From Rhodopseudomonas pentothenatexigens (lineage in GTDB: Bacteria > Pseudomonadota > Alphaproteobacteria > Rhizobiales > Xanthobacteraceae): DNA of 64,000 nt. Numbering within the stretch: the first letter of the stretch is position 1; every line of letters begins with the position of its first letter. The stretch covers positions 1 through 64,000 of the forward strand of contig NZ_UFQQ01000020.1 in assembly GCF_900218015.1 (NCBI RefSeq). Reading direction: 5' to 3'. Below the pieces are notes generated by a model, which made no database searches, was not told the DNA's origin, and worked only from the letters and a program-made list of their open reading frames with translations. Shown one piece after another: positions 26,971 to 38,438 of the stretch. Both the position numbers and the translations under genes were made by a program.

Positions 26971-27112
26971 CGTCATTCCGGGGCACGCGCGCAGCGCGTG
27001 AATCCGGAATCCCGACGTGCTGGTGCACGGCGCCGCCGCGCACCTTGCGGCATCTTCCTTGGCGATCACCGCGAGATTCCGGGTTCGCGCTGGCGCGCGC
27101 CTCGGAATGACG
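26971..27112. repeat. Palindromic intergenic repeat (CATTCCGGGG type), copy 2
   Basis: Outer arms CGTCATTCCGGGGC (from 26971) and GCGCCTCGGAATGACG (to 27112) and inner arms AATCCGGAATCC and AGATTCCGGGTTCGC match the design of the element at 14539-14638. This copy has a longer loop of about 50 bp. It lies between the small membrane protein and the radical SAM gene. Confidence 0.75.
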
Positions 27113-27129
27113 AGAACAAGCGGCGGCCC

Positions 27130-28926
27130 CTACGCCACCGACTTGGCGTGGGTGAGCTGGTTGATCTTGCGGATGTGCTCCACCGCGTCCTGGGCGGCCT
27201 GGCTGTGGGTGAACAGCTCCAGCTCTTCGACCTCGCGGTCATCGACCGGGGTGATTGCCGTATCGGTGTAGCTGAGCCGGTTCGGGTCGTTGCGGATCTT
27301 GCGGCGCAGGCCGTCGATCCAGAACCAGTGCCGGACGTTCTGCACCAGCTTTCGCGCGCCCCCGGCGACCAGCTTCGGATAGAACACCAGCGCCGGCTCG
27401 ACCGGCAGCGTCGGCCGGCGGTCGAGCCGGTATTTCAGCCGGATGATGCCGCCCTGCAGCGGATGCACCTTCTCGATCCGGACCATCGACGAGAACAGGA
27501 AGATCATCGACGCCAGCCGCGACACGCCGACGCCGGTCGCGGCGGCACGGCGCAGCATCCGCTCGATGTGTTCGGCCGAGTAGTACAGCTCCCACGCCTT
27601 CAAATATGCGCCCTGCCACTGCTCCCGGCTCATCTTCGGATGCGGCGTGACGACGTGCTCGATGTCGAAGCGGTTGAGGTCGCTGTCCATCGCCACGCCC
27701 TGCTTGAACAGGCGCTGGTGATCCTCGGAGCCCGGCAGCGGCGTCAGACAGAAGAACTCCAGGATGTCGAGCGGCAGCTCCTTCTGGATGATCGCGATAT
27801 CCTCGGCGATGCTCTCCGGCGTGTCGTGCGGAAAGCCGAGAATGTAGCCCGCATAGGTGATCACCCCGGCCTTCTTCCAAGCCAGCAGCATCTGGCGATA
27901 TTCGGTGATCTTGTTCTGACGCTTCTTGGCCGAGGCGAGATTCTGCGGGTTGATACTTTCAAGCCCCAGGAAGGTCCGGACCACGCCGGCCGCCCGCGCC
28001 TTGTCGATGAAGCCGTCGATCTTGTGGCACAGCGTATCGACCTGGATCACCAGCTTGATGTCCTTCTGCCCGGTCGCGGCGAATTCGCGGCGCAGCGCAG
28101 CGAGCCGGTCGAGGATCACCTCCCAGTCCTTGTTGCGGGCGAAATTGTCGTCGGTCATGAAGAACCAGTTGACGCCCTGCGCCATGTTGGCGCGCACCAA
28201 GCGCTCGATATCGTCGGCGCTGCGGCCGCGCGACTTGCGGCCCTGCACGTTGATGATGGTGCAGAACGAGCACTGATACGGACAGCCGCGTCCCGCATCG
28301 AACGAGGTCTGCAGGCTGAACGTGCCCTTGAGGAATTTGCGCGGCAGCACCGGGGTCGGCGCGCCTTCCAGGCACGGCAGGTCGTTCAGGTAGTTGTACA
28401 GCGGCTTCAGCGCGCCGCTGGCAGCGTCGCGCAGCAGCTCGTCGCAGCGGCCTTCGAGTTCGCCGGCGTACAAAGTGACACCGAGATCGAGCGCCTCCTG
28501 CAGATCCGGCTGAATGCCCGGCAGCATCGCGATGCAGCCGGAGACGTGGAAGCCGCCGATCGCCACCGGCACCCCGGCGGCCCGTAGCGGGCGGGCGATA
28601 TCCATCGCGCGCGGGAACTGATTGGACTGCACCCCGACGATGAACACCAGCCCGAAGAAGTCATGAGCCCGGAACCGCTCGACGATCTGCGGAATACGCG
28701 TGCGGGTATTGATCTCGTCCGCCGCCGTAATATCGATCTCGACGTCGCCGAGAACGCGGCGCTGCCGGGCGTCTTCCGCGAGACTATAGACCACTGCCAG
28801 CGAGTTCGAAGGTATGAAGGACCTGAACCACTGGATGACGTAGCCGTCGTCGTCGTAGTGCGATGGTTTGATCAGTGCGATCTGGAACCGTTTCGACGGC
28901 CGCGCCGCCGGTTGCACATTCGCCAT
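27130..28926 (-). CDS. B12-binding-domain radical SAM protein
   Basis: A 598-residue enzyme. The N-terminal 200 residues form a cobalamin-binding-like domain (VFIVGVQSNQFPRAMDIARPLRAAGVPVAIGGFHVSG), followed by a radical SAM core with the cluster motif C215-PYQ-C219-SF-C222. The C-terminal 150 residues (PHPKMSREQWQGAYLKAWELYY...) are specific to a subset of these proteins. Class B radical SAM enzymes methylate or rearrange unreactive carbons; relatives include the hopanoid methylases HpnP and HpnR, but I see no hopanoid gene nearby and do not assign that role. Single gene. Confidence 0.85.
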   Translation of the reverse strand: MANVQPAARPSKRFQIALIKPSHYDDDGYVIQWFRSFIPSNSLAVVYSLAEDARQRRVLGDVEIDITAADEINTRTRIPQIVERFRAHDFFGLVFIVGVQSNQFPRAMDIARPLRAAGVPVAIGGFHVSGCIAMLPGIQPDLQEALDLGVTLYAGELEGRCDELLRDAASGALKPLYNYLNDLPCLEGAPTPVLPRKFLKGTFSLQTSFDAGRGCPYQCSFCTIINVQGRKSRGRSADDIERLVRANMAQGVNWFFMTDDNFARNKDWEVILDRLAALRREFAATGQKDIKLVIQVDTLCHKIDGFIDKARAAGVVRTFLGLESINPQNLASAKKRQNKITEYRQMLLAWKKAGVITYAGYILGFPHDTPESIAEDIAIIQKELPLDILEFFCLTPLPGSEDHQRLFKQGVAMDSDLNRFDIEHVVTPHPKMSREQWQGAYLKAWELYYSAEHIERMLRRAAATGVGVSRLASMIFLFSSMVRIEKVHPLQGGIIRLKYRLDRRPTLPVEPALVFYPKLVAGGARKLVQNVRHWFWIDGLRRKIRNDPNRLSYTDTAITPVDDREVEELELFTHSQAAQDAVEHIRKINQLTHAKSVA

Positions 28927-29182
28927 TGCCGCCCTCACCTGCTCTCGCAGCCGAAAGCGGTCCCGCCCTCGGCCTCCCGCATAAGAGCTTGGCTCAGGTC
29001 GCCGGGCGCTGGCAAGGACGCCCGGCGCAACTCACTCAATTATCGCTGCAAACTAATCGCATATGTTGCGGCCGGGGTACTAACCGTACGCTAACTGGCC
29101 AGCGACCGCCCCGATGAGACGCAACTGCAACAGGTGTGTCTCAATTTGCACAGCGGGCTGGGAACTCAGTCGCGGTAAGTCG

Positions 29183-29782
29183 TCACTCCGGCTTCCGCAC
29201 CGTCACGTGCAGGAACCGGGCGAGTTGCTGATCAAATCCCTTGCCTTCACTGGTCTCGACCGCGACCGATGCCCAGGTGCCGGCTTCCGCGTACTGCGCG
29301 CGCAGCCACTCCTCCGACGGATAATTGTAGTAACGCGCGAGCTTGTCGCGCCCCTCGCCGTCGCCGGACTTGTAGCTGGCGTAGAACAGGCCGCCGGGCT
29401 TCAACGACCGCCAGATCAGCTTCAGCACGTCGGCAAGCTCGTCCCTCGGCACGTGCAGCAGGCAGGCGTGAGCCCAAACGGCGCCGTAAACTTCGACCGC
29501 GTCGAGCTGATGGAACAGCATGGTGCGGACCGGTCGTCCGAGCCGGCGCGAGGCTTCGGCCGCCAGTTCCGGAGAGCCGTCGGTCGGGTCCACGTCGAAG
29601 CCGGCCGCGAGCATCGCTTCGGCCTGGTAGCCGGCCCCGCAGCCGAGTTCGAGGATCCTGGCGCCCGCCGGCAGTTCGTCCAGGAACTTGGTCAGCGTCA
29701 CGCTGCGTGGCTGGCGCTCGGCGTAAGCGGTGGCGTTGCCGCGGTAGAACCGCAGCGTGTCGTCGTCGAAAGCTTGGGTCAT
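29183..29782 (-). CDS. Class I SAM-dependent methyltransferase
   Basis: A 199-residue Rossmann-fold methyltransferase. Motif I is ARILELGCGAGYQAEAML (residues about 40-57), the acidic end of strand 2 is GFDVDPTDGS, and motif post-I/III regions are seen at VWAHACLLHVPRDEL and LKPGGLFYASYK. Short, single-domain, with no membrane or signal segment. Substrate unknown. 65 bp downstream of argC on the same strand, so it could be in that unit. Confidence 0.85.
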   Translation of the reverse strand: MTQAFDDDTLRFYRGNATAYAERQPRSVTLTKFLDELPAGARILELGCGAGYQAEAMLAAGFDVDPTDGSPELAAEASRRLGRPVRTMLFHQLDAVEVYGAVWAHACLLHVPRDELADVLKLIWRSLKPGGLFYASYKSGDGEGRDKLARYYNYPSEEWLRAQYAEAGTWASVAVETSEGKGFDQQLARFLHVTVRKPE

Positions 29783-29847
29783 GGCGATTTCCGAGTGACG
29801 CGGCTCCCGGTCGCGAAACCGCGAGCCGCAATGCTGAGAGCGATCCG

Positions 29848-30843
29848 CTAGTCGACCCCACCGGTGTCGGGCAAGCCCAGCATCAGTCGCATGTTCTGCA
29901 CCGCGGCGCCGGAGGCGCCCTTGCCGAGATTGTCGAGCCGCGCCACCAGCACCGCCTGGCGGTGGGCATCGCTGCCGAACACGTAGAGTTCAAGCTGGTT
30001 GGTGTCGTTCAGCGCTTCCGGTTCGATCCGGCCGCCGGCGTAGGGCGCAGCATCGAGCGGCGGCACCGACACATAGATACTGCCGGCATAGCGCTGCGCC
30101 AGCGCGGCGTGCAGGTCGGCGGCCGCCGGCTTGCCCGGCAGCGTGTCGAGATGCAGCGGCACCGACACCAGCATGCCCTGGCGGAAGTTGCCGACCGAGG
30201 GGATGAAGATCGGCCGGCGCGACAACGCCGAATACTTCTGGGTTTCCGGCAGATGCTTGTGCGCGAAGCCGAGGCCGTAAAGCTCGAACGCCGGCGCGGT
30301 GCCGGCTTCGTAGGCCGCGATCATCGACTTGCCGCCGCCGGAATAGCCGCTGACGGCGTTGATCGTCACCGGATAGTCGGCCGGCAGCAGGCCGGCATCG
30401 ACCAGCGGCCGCAGCAGCGCGATGCCGCCGGTCGGATAGCAGCCCGGATTGGCGACCTTCTTGGCGGCACGGATGTTGTCGGCCTGGTCCGGCGCCAGCT
30501 CGGCGAAGCCATAGACCCAGTCCGGCGCGACCCGGAACGCGGTCGAGGCGTCGAGCACCTTCGGGCCTGACGCGCCGAGCTCGTCGATCAGCGCCACCGT
30601 CTCCTTCGCGGCATCGTCCGGCAGGCACAGGATGACGAGATCGACCTCGGCCATCAGCGCACGCTTGGCGGCGGCGTCCTTGCGCTTGTCCTCGGCGATA
30701 TCCTTGACGGTGACCTGGCCGTGGCGGGCCAGCCGCTCGCGGATGCCGAGACCGGTGGTGCCGGCAGCGCCGTCGATGAACACCACCGGCTTGCCGCTCG
30801 CAGCCCGCGTCTGGCCTGGATTGGTGCTGTCGGTCAGGGTCAT
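29848..30843 (-). CDS. argC: N-acetyl-gamma-glutamyl-phosphate reductase (type 2)
   Basis: A 331-residue NADPH-dependent reductase of arginine synthesis. The nucleotide-binding start [19 protein letters not shown] and the catalytic Cys in [18 protein letters not shown] are clear, with the substrate-binding [10 protein letters not shown]. Length and these motifs fit the shorter type 2 ArgC. It reduces N-acetylglutamyl phosphate to the semialdehyde. Starts 14 bp after the PaiB-like gene on the same strand. Confidence 0.93.
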   Translation of the reverse strand: MTLTDSTNPGQTRAASGKPVVFIDGAAGTTGLGIRERLARHGQVTVKDIAEDKRKDAAAKRALMAEVDLVILCLPDDAAKETVALIDELGASGPKVLDASTAFRVAPDWVYGFAELAPDQADNIRAAKKVANPGCYPTGGIALLRPLVDAGLLPADYPVTINAVSGYSGGGKSMIAAYEAGTAPAFELYGLGFAHKHLPETQKYSALSRRPIFIPSVGNFRQGMLVSVPLHLDTLPGKPAAADLHAALAQRYAGSIYVSVPPLDAAPYAGGRIEPEALNDTNQLELYVFGSDAHRQAVLVARLDNLGKGASGAAVQNMRLMLGLPDTGGVD

Positions 30844-30857
30844 TTATCGCTCCTTGA

Positions 30858-31523
30858 TCAAGCGGGTTCGCCGGCGAGTACCGGCACGGTGTAATCCAGA
30901 TGCGGCCGCAGCGCGACCATCTCGGCCGCGATCTCCTGCGAGCCGGGGTCGGGCTGGCGCGCCAGCGCGGCGGCGACCGCGACGTGATCGGCGTCGGACT
31001 TGTGCTGGTTGAGCTTGAAGCTGCCCGCCACCGCATCCACCCGCATCATCACCCCGACGATCGCCTGCTTCATCGCATTGCGCCGGCCGGCCGCCATCTT
31101 GGCCATCGTCCACGGCGGCTTCGGCGCCAGCGCGGTCTCGAACAAGGAGCTGACGTCGTCGAGTTGCGCGTCCAGTTCGCTGGCCGACATCACCGCCGCC
31201 GGACCGGTCAGCTGCACGCTCTTGTACAACCAGGTCGGCACCTGATCCGGCGAAGCGTACCAGTCAGCCGACACATAGGCATGACCGGCGGTCACCGCCA
31301 TCAGCCACGGGGTGCGGGCATCGGCGCAGCGCGCCAGCGGATTGTTGCGCGCAATGTGGAACGACAACAGCGGCGTGCCGTCGCTAGCATATTGGATCGC
31401 GAACGGCAGCGGCGATGCGATCGGCCCGGCGGCGTCATGGGCGCAAGCGAGACCGAAACCCTGCGCCGCCGCGAACGCAAGGCAGGCGGACCGGTCGGGC
31501 TTGAACTGGGGTGGCGCATACAT
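30858..31523 (-). CDS. PaiB-family FMN-binding protein
   Basis: A 221-residue protein beginning MYAPPQFKPDRSACLAF, the typical start of the PaiB family, with the FMN-binding split-barrel features PLPFAIQYASDGTPLLSFHIARNNP and the marker VSADWYASPDQVPTWLYKSV. AGGAG lies 7 bp before the ATG. Bacillus PaiB is a negative regulator of sporulation and protease genes; most homologues are flavin-binding proteins of unknown role. Co-directional with argC. Confidence 0.85.
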   Translation of the reverse strand: MYAPPQFKPDRSACLAFAAAQGFGLACAHDAAGPIASPLPFAIQYASDGTPLLSFHIARNNPLARCADARTPWLMAVTAGHAYVSADWYASPDQVPTWLYKSVQLTGPAAVMSASELDAQLDDVSSLFETALAPKPPWTMAKMAAGRRNAMKQAIVGVMMRVDAVAGSFKLNQHKSDADHVAVAAALARQPDPGSQEIAAEMVALRPHLDYTVPVLAGEPA

Positions 31524-31971
31524 CGAAAGGCTCCTGGTTTGAACGGGAGCCGCCGGATCGAGTGCGCGTAAGGGGGATGTGAAGCTCACCTGCCGCGGAC
31601 CGTAACCGGCGGCAGGGACGACGCTGTCAGACGCGCGCGTCAACCCATGCCGCGGGACTGCGGCGGCGGGCTTTGGCGGTGGTGAGCGCGTTGAGCATGG
31701 CGCGTTGATAGGAGCGGTCGCGGCCCCGGTCAACCCGCGATCCGCGCAGATCTCAGGCTCGATCATGACGACGCTGCCGCCCGCACGGCTTGCCAATCGC
31801 ACTATTGGGCTGTATTCCCCGCGCACTGGTCGGCAGTTCACCAAGGCGTCGCTGTCCCGCATGGGAAGCTAAACCTGCCTGTTTCCTCGATCGGCTGACA
31901 CTTGTCCCGTGCCGCCGTCGTAAGTCAGCGACCAACGACATTCTTCGTTCGGCACGATCGAGGATGAGGTC
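31524..31971. other. Divergent intergenic region of about 450 bp
   Basis: Between the PaiB-like gene (minus) and the DUF2087 gene (plus). Only out-of-frame readings with unnatural composition are open. No clear promoter pair, RNA gene or repeat was seen. The part from 31730 to 31960 is less regular in codon-like periodicity, as expected for non-coding DNA. Confidence 0.4.
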
Positions 31972-32517
31972 ATGACCAGAACTGTTTTCCCGTTCGCCAC
32001 CCAGGATGTCTCCGCGCTGGCGCGTGCGCTCAACCGCGAGCTCGACGCCCAGGGCCACAAGCTCGGCCATGTCGAGATGCTGAACCTGCTGGCGCGCTCG
32101 GCCGGCTACCGCAACTTCCAGCATTTTCGCGCGCAGTTCGACGCCGAGCAGCGGCTGCAACGCCAGCCCGAAACTGAACCGGTGGCCGATCTGCAGAAGG
32201 TCGCGCAGGCGACCCGTTACTTCGACGCCGGCGGCGTGCTCACCCGATGGCCGAAGAAGGCCAGCCATCGCCTGCTCTGCCTGTGGGTGATGTGGTCGCG
32301 GGTGCCGGCGGGACGCGAGCTGAGCGAAAAGCAGCTCAACGAGCTGCTGCTCGGCCATCACGGCTTCGGCGATCACGCGCTGCTGCGCCGCATGATGTGC
32401 GACACCGGCCTGATGACCCGCACCCGCGACGGGCGGGTATATCGCCGGGTCGAGCAGAAGCCGCCGCCGGAAGCGGTGGCGCTGATCCGCCACCTCGCCC
32501 CGCGGCTCGCGGCCTGA
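31972..32517 (+). CDS. DUF2087 domain protein
   Basis: A 181-residue protein. The first 60 residues resemble a small helical module (FATQDVSALARALNREL...MLNLLARSAGYRNFQHFRAQ, reminiscent of toxin-like or glyoxalase-linked helices), and the C-terminal 100 residues are a DUF2087 domain (TRYFDAGGVLTRWPKKASHRLLCLWVMW...MCDTGLMTRTRDGRVYRRVE). DUF2087 is often fused to HTH regulators and probably binds nucleic acid, but this is not proven. 32 bp upstream of the hydrolase. Confidence 0.8.
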   Translation: MTRTVFPFATQDVSALARALNRELDAQGHKLGHVEMLNLLARSAGYRNFQHFRAQFDAEQRLQRQPETEPVADLQKVAQATRYFDAGGVLTRWPKKASHRLLCLWVMWSRVPAGRELSEKQLNELLLGHHGFGDHALLRRMMCDTGLMTRTRDGRVYRRVEQKPPPEAVALIRHLAPRLAA

Positions 32518-32549
32518 TCGCCGGCTAAGCCAGACAAACGAGGCGCATC

Positions 32550-33455
32550 ATGACGACTCCCCAGACCTGGGGCGGCGGCGCGCTGCCGCTCGCCCTGCCC
32601 GCGGCCACGCTCGATCGGACCGCGCGCGGGCCGATCGAACTCGCTCATTGCGGCAATGGTCCGGCCGTGCTCGCTTTGCACGGGGGCATGGGCGGCTATG
32701 ACCAGAGCCTGCTGCTCGGCCGCGCGGTGCTCGGCGACGCGCCGGCGCATCGCGTGCTGGCTCTGTCGCGGCCCGGCTATCTCGGCACGCCGCAATCGAG
32801 CGGTTCGTCCCCTAGCGCGCAGGCCGATCTCTACGCGGCGCTGCTCGACACGCTGGCGATCGAGCGGGCCGCAGTGATCGCCGTCTCGGCCGGCGGCCCG
32901 TCGGCACTGCACTTCGCCCTCCGCCATCCCGACCGCTGTGCAGCCGTAGTTCTTGTATCGTGCTGCACCGGCACTCTGGCTATTCCCCCGGAGGTCCGGT
33001 CACGGCTGCCGATGATGCGCTGGATGGCACGGCTGCCATGGCTGACGAGCTGGCTGGCGCGGCGAGCCGCGCGCCATCCGGACAGGGCCGCAGAGCGGGC
33101 TATTCCGGATCCGGTCGTGCGGGCGCGAACGCTGGCCGATCCGTCGGCCAGCGCGATGCTCGCGGCGCTGCAGACCAGCGTGTTCGTGCGGATGGCGGAG
33201 CGTCTGCCCGGAACGCTCAGCGACACCGCCACCTTCGCCACGATGCCGCCGATCGACGCCGCGCGCCATGTTCCGCCACTACTCGCGATCCACGGCACTG
33301 CGGATCGTGTCGTGCCGTTCGCGCACGGCGAGCGCGTCGCGCGGGAGTCCCCGCGCGGCGAGCTGGTGGCGATCGAAGGCGGCGAACACGTCAGCCTGTT
33401 CACCCATCTCGACGAGGTGCGCGCGCGTGCACGCGCCTTTCTCAGGCAAGCCTGA
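32550..33455 (+). CDS. Alpha/beta hydrolase
   Basis: A 301-residue hydrolase. The oxyanion region is LALHGGMGGYDQS, the nucleophile elbow AVSAGGPS, the catalytic Asp in LAIHGTADRVVPF and the His in EGGEHVSLF. The cap region (residues 140-220) contains RLPMMRWMARLPWLTSW. No signal peptide. It follows the DUF2087 gene by 32 bp and ends 3 bp from the convergent metallo-beta-lactamase-fold gene. Substrate unknown. Confidence 0.85.
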   Translation: MTTPQTWGGGALPLALPAATLDRTARGPIELAHCGNGPAVLALHGGMGGYDQSLLLGRAVLGDAPAHRVLALSRPGYLGTPQSSGSSPSAQADLYAALLDTLAIERAAVIAVSAGGPSALHFALRHPDRCAAVVLVSCCTGTLAIPPEVRSRLPMMRWMARLPWLTSWLARRAARHPDRAAERAIPDPVVRARTLADPSASAMLAALQTSVFVRMAERLPGTLSDTATFATMPPIDAARHVPPLLAIHGTADRVVPFAHGERVARESPRGELVAIEGGEHVSLFTHLDEVRARARAFLRQA

Positions 33456-33458
33456 TCG

Positions 33459-34448
33459 TCAGATCACCGGACTCCACGGCGCTGGCACCAACCGGTAGCC
33501 GTCGCCGTCCTTGGCGACATGCCCCATCGCCGGGAACGGGAAATGGAAGCCCTGCACCCGCATCTTCTCGGCGGCGAGCATGTCGTAGGTCTTGCGCCGG
33601 GTGGTCTCGGCCATCGCCGGATCCTGGTCGAACATCAGGTGCCAGCCGGGGTGCGCGACGAACAGCGCCGGCAGGTTGGTGACATCGGACTGGATGAACA
33701 CCTTGTCGGCGCCGGACGACAGCACGAACGAGGTGTGACCGGGGGTGTGGCCACGGGTCTCGACCGCCAACAGGCCGGGCGCGACGTCCTTGCCCCATTC
33801 GTAGGGCGTAACCTTCTTGTTCAGCCCGGCGTCGAACACTTTTCGCGCGGTCTGGAACACGCTCTGCATCCGCCCCGACGGCGCGCGGCTCATCTCGCCG
33901 TCGTCCATGAAGTATTTCCACTCCGCCGCCGGCACCAGCACCTCGGCGTTCGGGAACGCCGGCTTGCCGGACGCATCGAGCAGGCCATTGATGTGGTCGG
34001 CGTGGAAATGCGAGATCACTACCAGATCGACCGCCTTCGGATCGAACCCGGCGGCGGCCATGTTGCTTCCGAACTGGCCGACATTGCCTTTGCTCGACGC
34101 GAACGCGCCGGGCCCGTTGCCGGTGTCGAGCACCACCAGCTTGCCGCCGGTGTTGATCACCAGCGGCGCGAACTGGATCGAGATCTTGTCCTTCGGCAGG
34201 AACGCGGCCTCCAGCGCTTCGCTGACCTCATCCTTCATCACGTTGGTGACGAAGCCGTCGGACAGCGGGAACGTATTGATGCCGTCGGAAATCACGTTCA
34301 CCTGGGCGTCGCCGACCCGGTAGCGGTAGAAGCTCGGCGCCTGCTTGTCGGCGGCCGGCGCCGCGGCGTGGGCAGGCGCGGCCTTCAGCAACGGTGCCGC
34401 CGCAAGCGCGGCGGTCGCAGTGAGGGCGTGACGTCGGGTCAGATCCAT
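33459..34448 (-). CDS. Exported MBL-fold metallo-hydrolase
   Basis: A 329-residue protein with a twin-arginine-like signal (MDLTRRHALTATAALAAAPLL...AHA), then a metallo-beta-lactamase fold with the metal motif VISHFHADHINGLLD (HxHxDH) and further ligands in ETRGHTPGHTSFVL and FHFPFPAMGH. The family includes quorum-quenching lactonases, alkylsulfatases and others; the Tat signal suggests a folded metal-loaded periplasmic enzyme. Activity not assigned. Confidence 0.87.
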   Translation of the reverse strand: MDLTRRHALTATAALAAAPLLKAAPAHAAAPAADKQAPSFYRYRVGDAQVNVISDGINTFPLSDGFVTNVMKDEVSEALEAAFLPKDKISIQFAPLVINTGGKLVVLDTGNGPGAFASSKGNVGQFGSNMAAAGFDPKAVDLVVISHFHADHINGLLDASGKPAFPNAEVLVPAAEWKYFMDDGEMSRAPSGRMQSVFQTARKVFDAGLNKKVTPYEWGKDVAPGLLAVETRGHTPGHTSFVLSSGADKVFIQSDVTNLPALFVAHPGWHLMFDQDPAMAETTRRKTYDMLAAEKMRVQGFHFPFPAMGHVAKDGDGYRLVPAPWSPVI

Positions 34449-34531
34449 GGCGTGTCCTCGCTGGTGATTTGCGCCGCAGTCTAAGCTGCAACCGATGGCG
34501 CGATCACGTCATGACGCGCATTTGATCGGCG

Positions 34532-35062
34532 CTACACCGACCTCAGCATCCAGCCGAGCCCGATCGAGAGCCCGTCCCCGAACAGCAGCAGCACCGCCGA
34601 CCACACCAGCGCCGACAGCACGTTGGCGATCTGGAACGGCCAGAACGGCATCTCGAAGATCCCGGCCGCGAGCGGCACCGAGGCGCGCAGCGGCCCGAAG
34701 AACCGGCCGATGAAGATGCTCGGCACGCCCCATTTGCGGACGAAATCCTCGCCGCGCAGCAGCAGCCCGGGATATTTCGACAGCGGCCAGATCCGGGTGA
34801 CGTTGTCCTTGTAGCGGTAGCCGAACCAGTACGACACCCAGTCGCCGAGCGCCGCCCCGACGCCCCCCGCCAGCCAGACCGGCCAGAAACTGATGCCGGA
34901 CACCCCGATCAGGGCTCCGATCGCCACCAGCGCGCCCCAGGCGGGGACCAGCAGCGAAACGAACGCGAGCGACTCCCCGAACGCCAGCGCCAGAACCACG
35001 GGCGCCGCCCAAGCCTGATGCTGCCGCACGAACTCGGCAATGTCTTGAATATGAGCTTCCAT
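34532..35062 (-). CDS. DedA-family membrane protein
   Basis: A 176-residue membrane protein starting at the ATG at 35062. It has the DedA/VTT core: ESLAFVSLLVPAWGALVAIGALIG, the conserved GGVGAALGDWVSYWFGYRYK, and FIGRFFGPLRASVPLAAGIFEM with Arg residues important in the family. DedA proteins are thought to translocate undecaprenyl phosphate or phospholipids. Upstream in-frame residues read into non-coding sequence and were excluded. Confidence 0.88.
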   Translation of the reverse strand: MEAHIQDIAEFVRQHQAWAAPVVLALAFGESLAFVSLLVPAWGALVAIGALIGVSGISFWPVWLAGGVGAALGDWVSYWFGYRYKDNVTRIWPLSKYPGLLLRGEDFVRKWGVPSIFIGRFFGPLRASVPLAAGIFEMPFWPFQIANVLSALVWSAVLLLFGDGLSIGLGWMLRSV

Positions 35063-35358
35063 CGTCCTTCTGACCTGCGGGTGCCGGCTGTCACCGCGCT
35101 GTCGCATAGCACGGAGTTCGCGGACACCGACATGCGGTGCCGGCTTTCCGCACCAAACCGTGATGGCCGCAATGCGGCCGGCTGCGCGGCATCTCGCCGC
35201 CGCCCGCAACCGGCCCGTGCGGTGACCGGGCTTTTCGATTGAACCTTCTTGCAGCGCACGCGGCTAAAGCAGGTATCTCGGTAGCCGCCCGTTTGGCTCG
35301 CGCTCTGCCGCTCCATTCCTGGCGACTCCGCCGCCTCCTAGCCTCGAAGGATCTCACG

Positions 35359-35908
35359 ATGATCGGATCGGTAATGATGTGCGCCAGCGCGGCGCTGCTG
35401 GTGCTCGGCATGCTCGGCGGCATTGCGATGGGCATTGCCCATGACTTCACCCTCGGACCGGCGCACGCCCATCTGAATCTGATCGGCGGCGTGATGCTGT
35501 TCCTGTTCGGGCTGTATTACCGCGTGCTCCCTGCGGCTGGCGGCACCTTGCTGGCCCGGGTCCAGGGCGGCCTGCACATCGCCGGCGCGGTGCTGTTCCC
35601 GGCCGGAATTGCCCTTTCCATCACCCAGGGTCCGGCCTATATGCCCGTTCCGATCATCGGCTCGCTGATTGTCACCGCCGCGGTGGTGCTGTTCGGCGTG
35701 GTCGTCGTCCGCACCGCCCGCGCAGAAGCGATGCCGGCGCGGCGCGATGCGGCGCACCCGGTCGACCGCCGCCATGCGCCGCAGACCACCGGGCTGCATC
35801 GGGCGGTCCACCCGGCGTCACATTCGCAAACCTTCCATGGCATAGTCAGCCACAATGATTCGCACGGCGCGTCGCGCCCGCAAGATCTCAGACCAGACTG
35901 CAGGATTC

Positions 35909-35931
<23 letters not shown>
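35359..35931 (+). CDS. Conserved membrane protein overlapping the parE start
   Basis: Starts at ATG 35359 after GAAGGA. Four to five membrane segments are visible (MMCASAALLVLGMLGGIAMGIAHDF, NLIGGVMLFLFGLYYRVLP, VQGGLHIAGAVLFPAG, VPIIGSLIVTAAVVLFGVVVVR). The motif DFTLGPAHAHLNLIGG is shared with small haem-copper-oxidase-subunit-I-like proteins of rhizobia. The hydrophilic C-terminus (about 55 residues) runs into the first codons of parE, an overlap of 23 bp if parE starts at 35909. That tail may not be conserved. Confidence 0.65.
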
Positions 35932-37960
<2,029 letters not shown>

Positions 37961-37972
37961 GGACTCGATCGG

Positions 37973-38259
37973 TCAGGCGGCGTCCGCCGGCCGCACCTGC
38001 CGGTCGATCTCCGCGCCTTATGACGCTCGATGACGGCGATGTCGTACTGGCTCTGCAGATCGAGCCAGAACTGCGGAGCGTTTCCGAAATAACGGCCCAG
38101 CCGCACCGCAGTATCCGCAGTCATCGACCGCCGACCGTTGAGAATGTCGGTGATGCGCCTCGACGGCACGCCGATGTGGAGTGCGAGCTGACTGGCGCCG
38201 AGCTTACGTGCGGCAAGCTCGCGTTTTAGCAGTCGGCCTGGATGCGAGACCGGAGGCAT
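37973..38259 (-). pseudogene. HigA-type antitoxin with a C-terminal frameshift
   Basis: From ATG 38259 the product reads MPPVSHPGRLLKRELAARK..., an XRE helix-turn-helix of the HigA/VapI family (LALHIGVPSRRITDILNGRR) followed by PQFWLDLQSQYDIAVIERHK. There the frame breaks: at about 38011-38018 one base seems missing, because restoring a G gives KGAEIDRQVRPADAA and a stop at 37973-37975, 12 bp from the parE stop. Without it the frame runs antisense deep into parE (to 37579). The DNA-binding half is intact, so the protein may still fold. No intact HigB toxin gene is adjacent. Confidence 0.7.
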
Positions 38260-38438
38260 GTTCGTTTCTTCTCATTTTTTGTGATTATCGACAATCTCAA
38301 CACGGCGAACGGCAAGGCTCAAGGCCATTCGTACCGCTCGGCTTGAGCGGTTGGCGAAGCTGCGGCAGGCTGCCTGACCTTTTGCCTTCGCAACCTTGCC
38401 GTCGCGGTGGCGTTTGCAACGATTGTCGGAGACCGCTG

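Noticed and set aside
27130-28926. Naming the radical SAM protein HpnP (hopanoid methylase)
   Set aside because: It is longer than HpnP as I know it, has an unfamiliar C-terminus and no hopanoid genes nearby; the family-level call is all the sequence supports.
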